Positions 62,401 to 64,000 of a DNA stretch of 64,000 nt are shown one piece after another. The number at the start of each line of letters is the position of its first letter. Within the stretch, counting starts at the first letter, position 1. A program made the position numbers and the translations under genes. Source of the DNA: Lingula anatina (Eukaryota > Brachiopoda > Lingulata > Lingulida > Lingulidae); the NCBI RefSeq assembly GCF_001039355.2, contig NW_019773648.1, positions 62,001 through 126,000 on the forward strand, written 5' to 3'. The notes beneath the pieces are model-generated. The model saw only the letters and a program-made list of their open reading frames with translations, made no database searches and was not told the origin of the DNA.

Positions 62401-64000
62401 CATGCAGGGATAATAGTTGTGAAGCGGTTATCTTCACTTATCAGTCCTTGAACACAAATATTTGTTGCAGTTTGAGAAACTCTGGATCCTTGTCTTGTTT
62501 TCATGTCTTTTCACCCCAGTAGAAAAGTTACTAGAGATGTCATTGGTGGGTTTTAGGGTGCATAAAAGCTTCAGGTTGTACATAGTTGGGAGGAAGACCC
62601 GAACTTTTTAACCCCAGATTTGCTACTGTGTGCGTTTATTCCAAATTTGGAATGTTGGGGGGGGGGGGGGGGGGGGGGGGGGTTCTGTCATCTTTACAGC
62701 CTATTGTAAGGTGTCTTTTACATTTACAGAATTGCCGTTTAAAAGGGAAACCTGTGCCTGAAGGCTTCACAGATGAGAGAATAGAGGAGTTAAGAGAGAT
62801 TCTTATCAAAGAAAAAGAAGCGTACAAAAACGACGGAGCTCAGAATCCGTCTCTGACCAAAATCAAACAACCAAATCAAGTGCCTCTTGTAAAGGTGAGA
62901 AATGGTTATTATTTTGTCTGGATTTTTATAAGGGATTGGATAGGATATTGTTTTTGTGAATTTTATGTACTTATGTGCACTACTGAAGAGAGTAAATAAT
63001 TGGTGCCCATAAATTGATATACTTGGGGTTATCTTTTCTTCAAAACTGATAGGCATGCTTCTTAACAGAGAGATGGTTGAGGTCTGATAGATGTTTTCAG
63101 ACATCATTTTCGAAATTCTGAAGTGCTGAAATGTATTAATTGACTGAAAAACTTTTTTAGAATATTAACTGACTTATAAGATGAGTGAAATTATTATTTA
63201 TTATTTTTTTTTTTGGGGGGGGGGTGACAAAATGAAAAATGCTACAATCCGTTTATTTGGTCTTCATTTTTTTTAAAAGCAAAAGCCAAAGTCGAAGAAG
63301 CAGAAAGAAAAAGAAGCTTGGAGGCGGGAGAAGGTAAGTGAAGTTAATTTAATTGATAAAAAATGTCCCATTTGTTAAGGGAGGCGGGAGTTACAGCAGA
63401 TGTAATAAAAATTTTTGACGTTTTATTTCAAGTGAATTTTTTAATGTTCATTGCAGGAAATGGAAAATATCGCTTATGCGATACAAGAAAGAAATAAACA
63501 AGAGGAAGAACGTGCAGAGAAAAAGAAGATAGTAAGTACAAAAACATTGTTTTTGAAATTAGCCGATGTATGTTATGTTTGACCTTATTCAGACTTGTGG
63601 AAAAGTTACTTGTTTTTAAGGGACATTTAAAGTTGGTTCTTTTTGTTTCTTATATTAGGCAGAATTAGAAAAACAGCGCCGCCTTGAAGAAGAAAGAGCT
63701 CGCCAATTAGCAGAGGATAAAAAAAGAAGAGAGCAGTAAGTTACCAACCTCTGATTGTCAAAAAAGGGATAGATTTGTTTAGGTGCTGCATTGAGATATG
63801 GTCTTGACAGGCAATATATCTATCATATAATTCAAGTATTTTGTTTAAAAAGGGTGAAGTGTATTTAATTATCTCAATTGGTCAAATTACAGAGAAGAAC
63901 GTGAACGCCAGGAGCGTGAGCGCAGAGAGCGTGAGGAGGAAGAAGTGCGTAAGAAGGCTGAAGAAGAGAAGCGTAAAAAAGAGGACAAGAAGAAAGCTGC
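49051..64000 (+). CDS. J-domain (DnaJ, class C) protein with charged coiled coil, 3' end outside window
   Basis: Predicted Hsp70 co-chaperone. Exons: 49051-49114, 57976-58043, 59206-59257, 59426-59454, 60024-60072, 60395-60436, 61495-61592, 62730-62894, 63280-63333, 63457-63531, 63659-63735 and 63893 to the window edge. All phases join. Exon 1 (MGSSEKERSCEILGIDQSTP) supplies helix I of the J domain. Exon 2 supplies DIQRAYRHLALQY followed by the HPD motif needed to stimulate Hsp70 ATPase. Exon 3 supplies helix III (KFQLITTAYKQL). An acidic linker follows (MYIEDDEDSD), then about 150 Lys/Glu/Arg-rich residues, clearly coiled coil. No Gly/Phe region or zinc-finger domain is seen, hence class C. 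The N-terminal J layout recalls DNAJC9-like nuclear proteins, but I could not match a named family. The first intron is ~8.9 kb. Confidence 0.85.
50002..50357. mobile_element. Inverted-repeat element with CAGACATGCTGAAA ends
   Basis: Left end CAGACATGCTGAAACTG and right end TTTTCAGCATGTCTG are inverted repeats. Inside, GGTCCGGCAAA-type and GGACCG motifs recur in opposite orientations (GGTCGGTCC...GGACCGAC). No target duplication could be read with confidence. Non-coding. Confidence 0.65.
50522..50866. mobile_element. TTAA-flanked MITE, copy 3 (most complete), J-gene intron 1
   Basis: The ends are TTAAAGGGATAATTACTCTT and, reverse-complemented from the right, TTAAAGGGATAATAACTCTT. TTAA at both outer edges is the target choice of piggyBac-type transposons; that assignment is inference. 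The centre holds the palindrome AATCTCTTAAGAGATT. About 345 bp, non-coding. Confidence 0.8.
51289..51550. mobile_element. TTAA-flanked MITE, copy 4, J-gene intron 1
   Basis: It begins TTAAGGGGATAACAACTCTT and continues with ATATTTCACAATAAA, CTCATAGAAATATAAT and ATGGATTCATTTACCATTGG, all shared with copy 3 in the same orientation. It has an internal deletion relative to copy 3. The right end is worn. Confidence 0.7.
52107..52373. mobile_element. Inverted-repeat element with CCACATGTGAGGGTCC ends
   Basis: Left end CCACATGTGAGGGTCC and right end GGACCCTCACACATGG are inverted repeats with two mismatches. The ~267 bp interior has a G-rich patch and no coding capacity. A separate family from its neighbours. 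Confidence 0.65.
52668..53083. mobile_element. Widespread-type interspersed element (CCTCTGCCAAGGAGGTTATG family)
   Basis: It starts ACCTCTGCCAAGGAGGTTAT and ends TGCCTTGGCAGAGGTCTGCG, so CCTCTGCCAAGG is inverted at the two ends. Between them are a GTCTGTCT simple repeat, AAAAAGTTATGGATGAATTT and two diverged tandem copies of a block holding TTTTCAGG, GATTAGTTTTTGGTGG and GATC-GGATCA. I recall very similar repeats from many marine invertebrates and fish, but cannot name the family. A second, degraded copy lies at 48480-48815. Confidence 0.8.
53425..53460. repeat. (GT)n microsatellite
   Basis: Eighteen uninterrupted GT units followed by a T run, inside the first intron of the J-domain gene. 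Confidence 0.97.
55860..56252. promoter_or_regulatory. Possible internal promoter and untranslated exon in J-gene intron 1
   Basis: This CpG-richer stretch carries, on the minus strand, a CCAAT box (about 56107) followed ~35 bases on by a good TATA box (TTATAAATAG, about 56065-56074). On the plus strand a strong donor GTAAGT begins at 56253 after unique sequence. It could be an alternative first exon for the J-domain gene, a bidirectional promoter, or an unrelated non-coding gene. No open frame supports a protein. Confidence 0.35.
59527..59765. mobile_element. MITE with TTA target duplication (PIF/Harbinger-like), J-gene intron 4
   Basis: A 239 bp element with terminal inverted repeats AGCCTAGGTCC / GGACCTAGGCT, flanked by TTA on both sides (59524-59526 and 59766-59768). 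A 3-bp TTA/TAA duplication is typical of PIF/Harbinger transposons; that link is inference. The interior is CpG-rich and non-coding. Confidence 0.8.
60317..60346. repeat. (CATA)n microsatellite
   Basis: Seven CATA units directly after an A run, in a J-gene intron. Confidence 0.95.
62657..62682. repeat. 26-base G homopolymer
   Basis: Uninterrupted G run about 50 bases before the acceptor of the exon at 62730. Its true length is uncertain in any assembly, and such runs can form G-quadruplexes in the transcript. Confidence 0.9.

Noticed and set aside
1-64000. CRISPR arrays, bacterial operons, rRNA or tRNA genes
   Set aside because: Intron-rich animal DNA. Repeats seen are transposons or microsatellites. 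No tRNA cloverleaf or rRNA block was recognised by eye.

Overview
This window is animal nuclear DNA. The genes are split into many small exons with GT-AG introns, the flanks are AT-rich, and there are no operons. Every recognisable protein is a conserved metazoan one. AT-richness, many small inverted-repeat transposons and a nuclear receptor of a type I do not recognise from vertebrates or insects suggest a marine invertebrate, perhaps a lophotrochozoan such as a mollusc. The species cannot be fixed from the sequence alone.

Layout, left to right. (1) 395-1390, + strand: last exons of a gene ending in a Glu/Arg coiled coil, as in Myb/SANT-like proteins. (2) 3133-4139: a ~140 bp tandem repeat running into a 705 bp assembly gap. 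(3) 4897-11988, + strand: mitochondrial adrenodoxin reductase (FDXR), 11 exons, ~498 aa. A diverged copy of its fourth coding exon with flanking intron lies upstream of its start codon. (4) 15015-22546, + strand: protein disulfide isomerase (P4HB type), 13 exons, ~542 aa, two CGHC sites, KDEL end. (5) 30826-23926, - strand: FERRY3 (C12orf4), 12 coding exons, 554 aa, convergent with the PDI gene. (6) 32312-45618, + strand: a 1101-aa nuclear receptor with a very long N-terminal region and a very long hinge, divergent from FERRY3 across a likely shared promoter. (7) 49051 to the right edge, + strand: 5' part of a J-domain protein with a charged coiled coil. Its J domain is split by an ~8.9 kb intron.

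Introns and intergenic stretches hold at least nine families of short inverted-repeat elements. Some have readable target-site duplications: 8 bp (hAT-like), TTAA (piggyBac-like) and TTA (Harbinger-like). There is also one LINE C-terminal fragment. The genes do not form a pathway. FDXR acts in mitochondria, PDI in the ER, FERRY3 on early endosomes and the receptor in the nucleus.

Exon boundaries were set by hand from GT/AG signals, reading-frame phase across each junction and recalled family similarity. Untranslated exons and polyadenylation sites are less certain.
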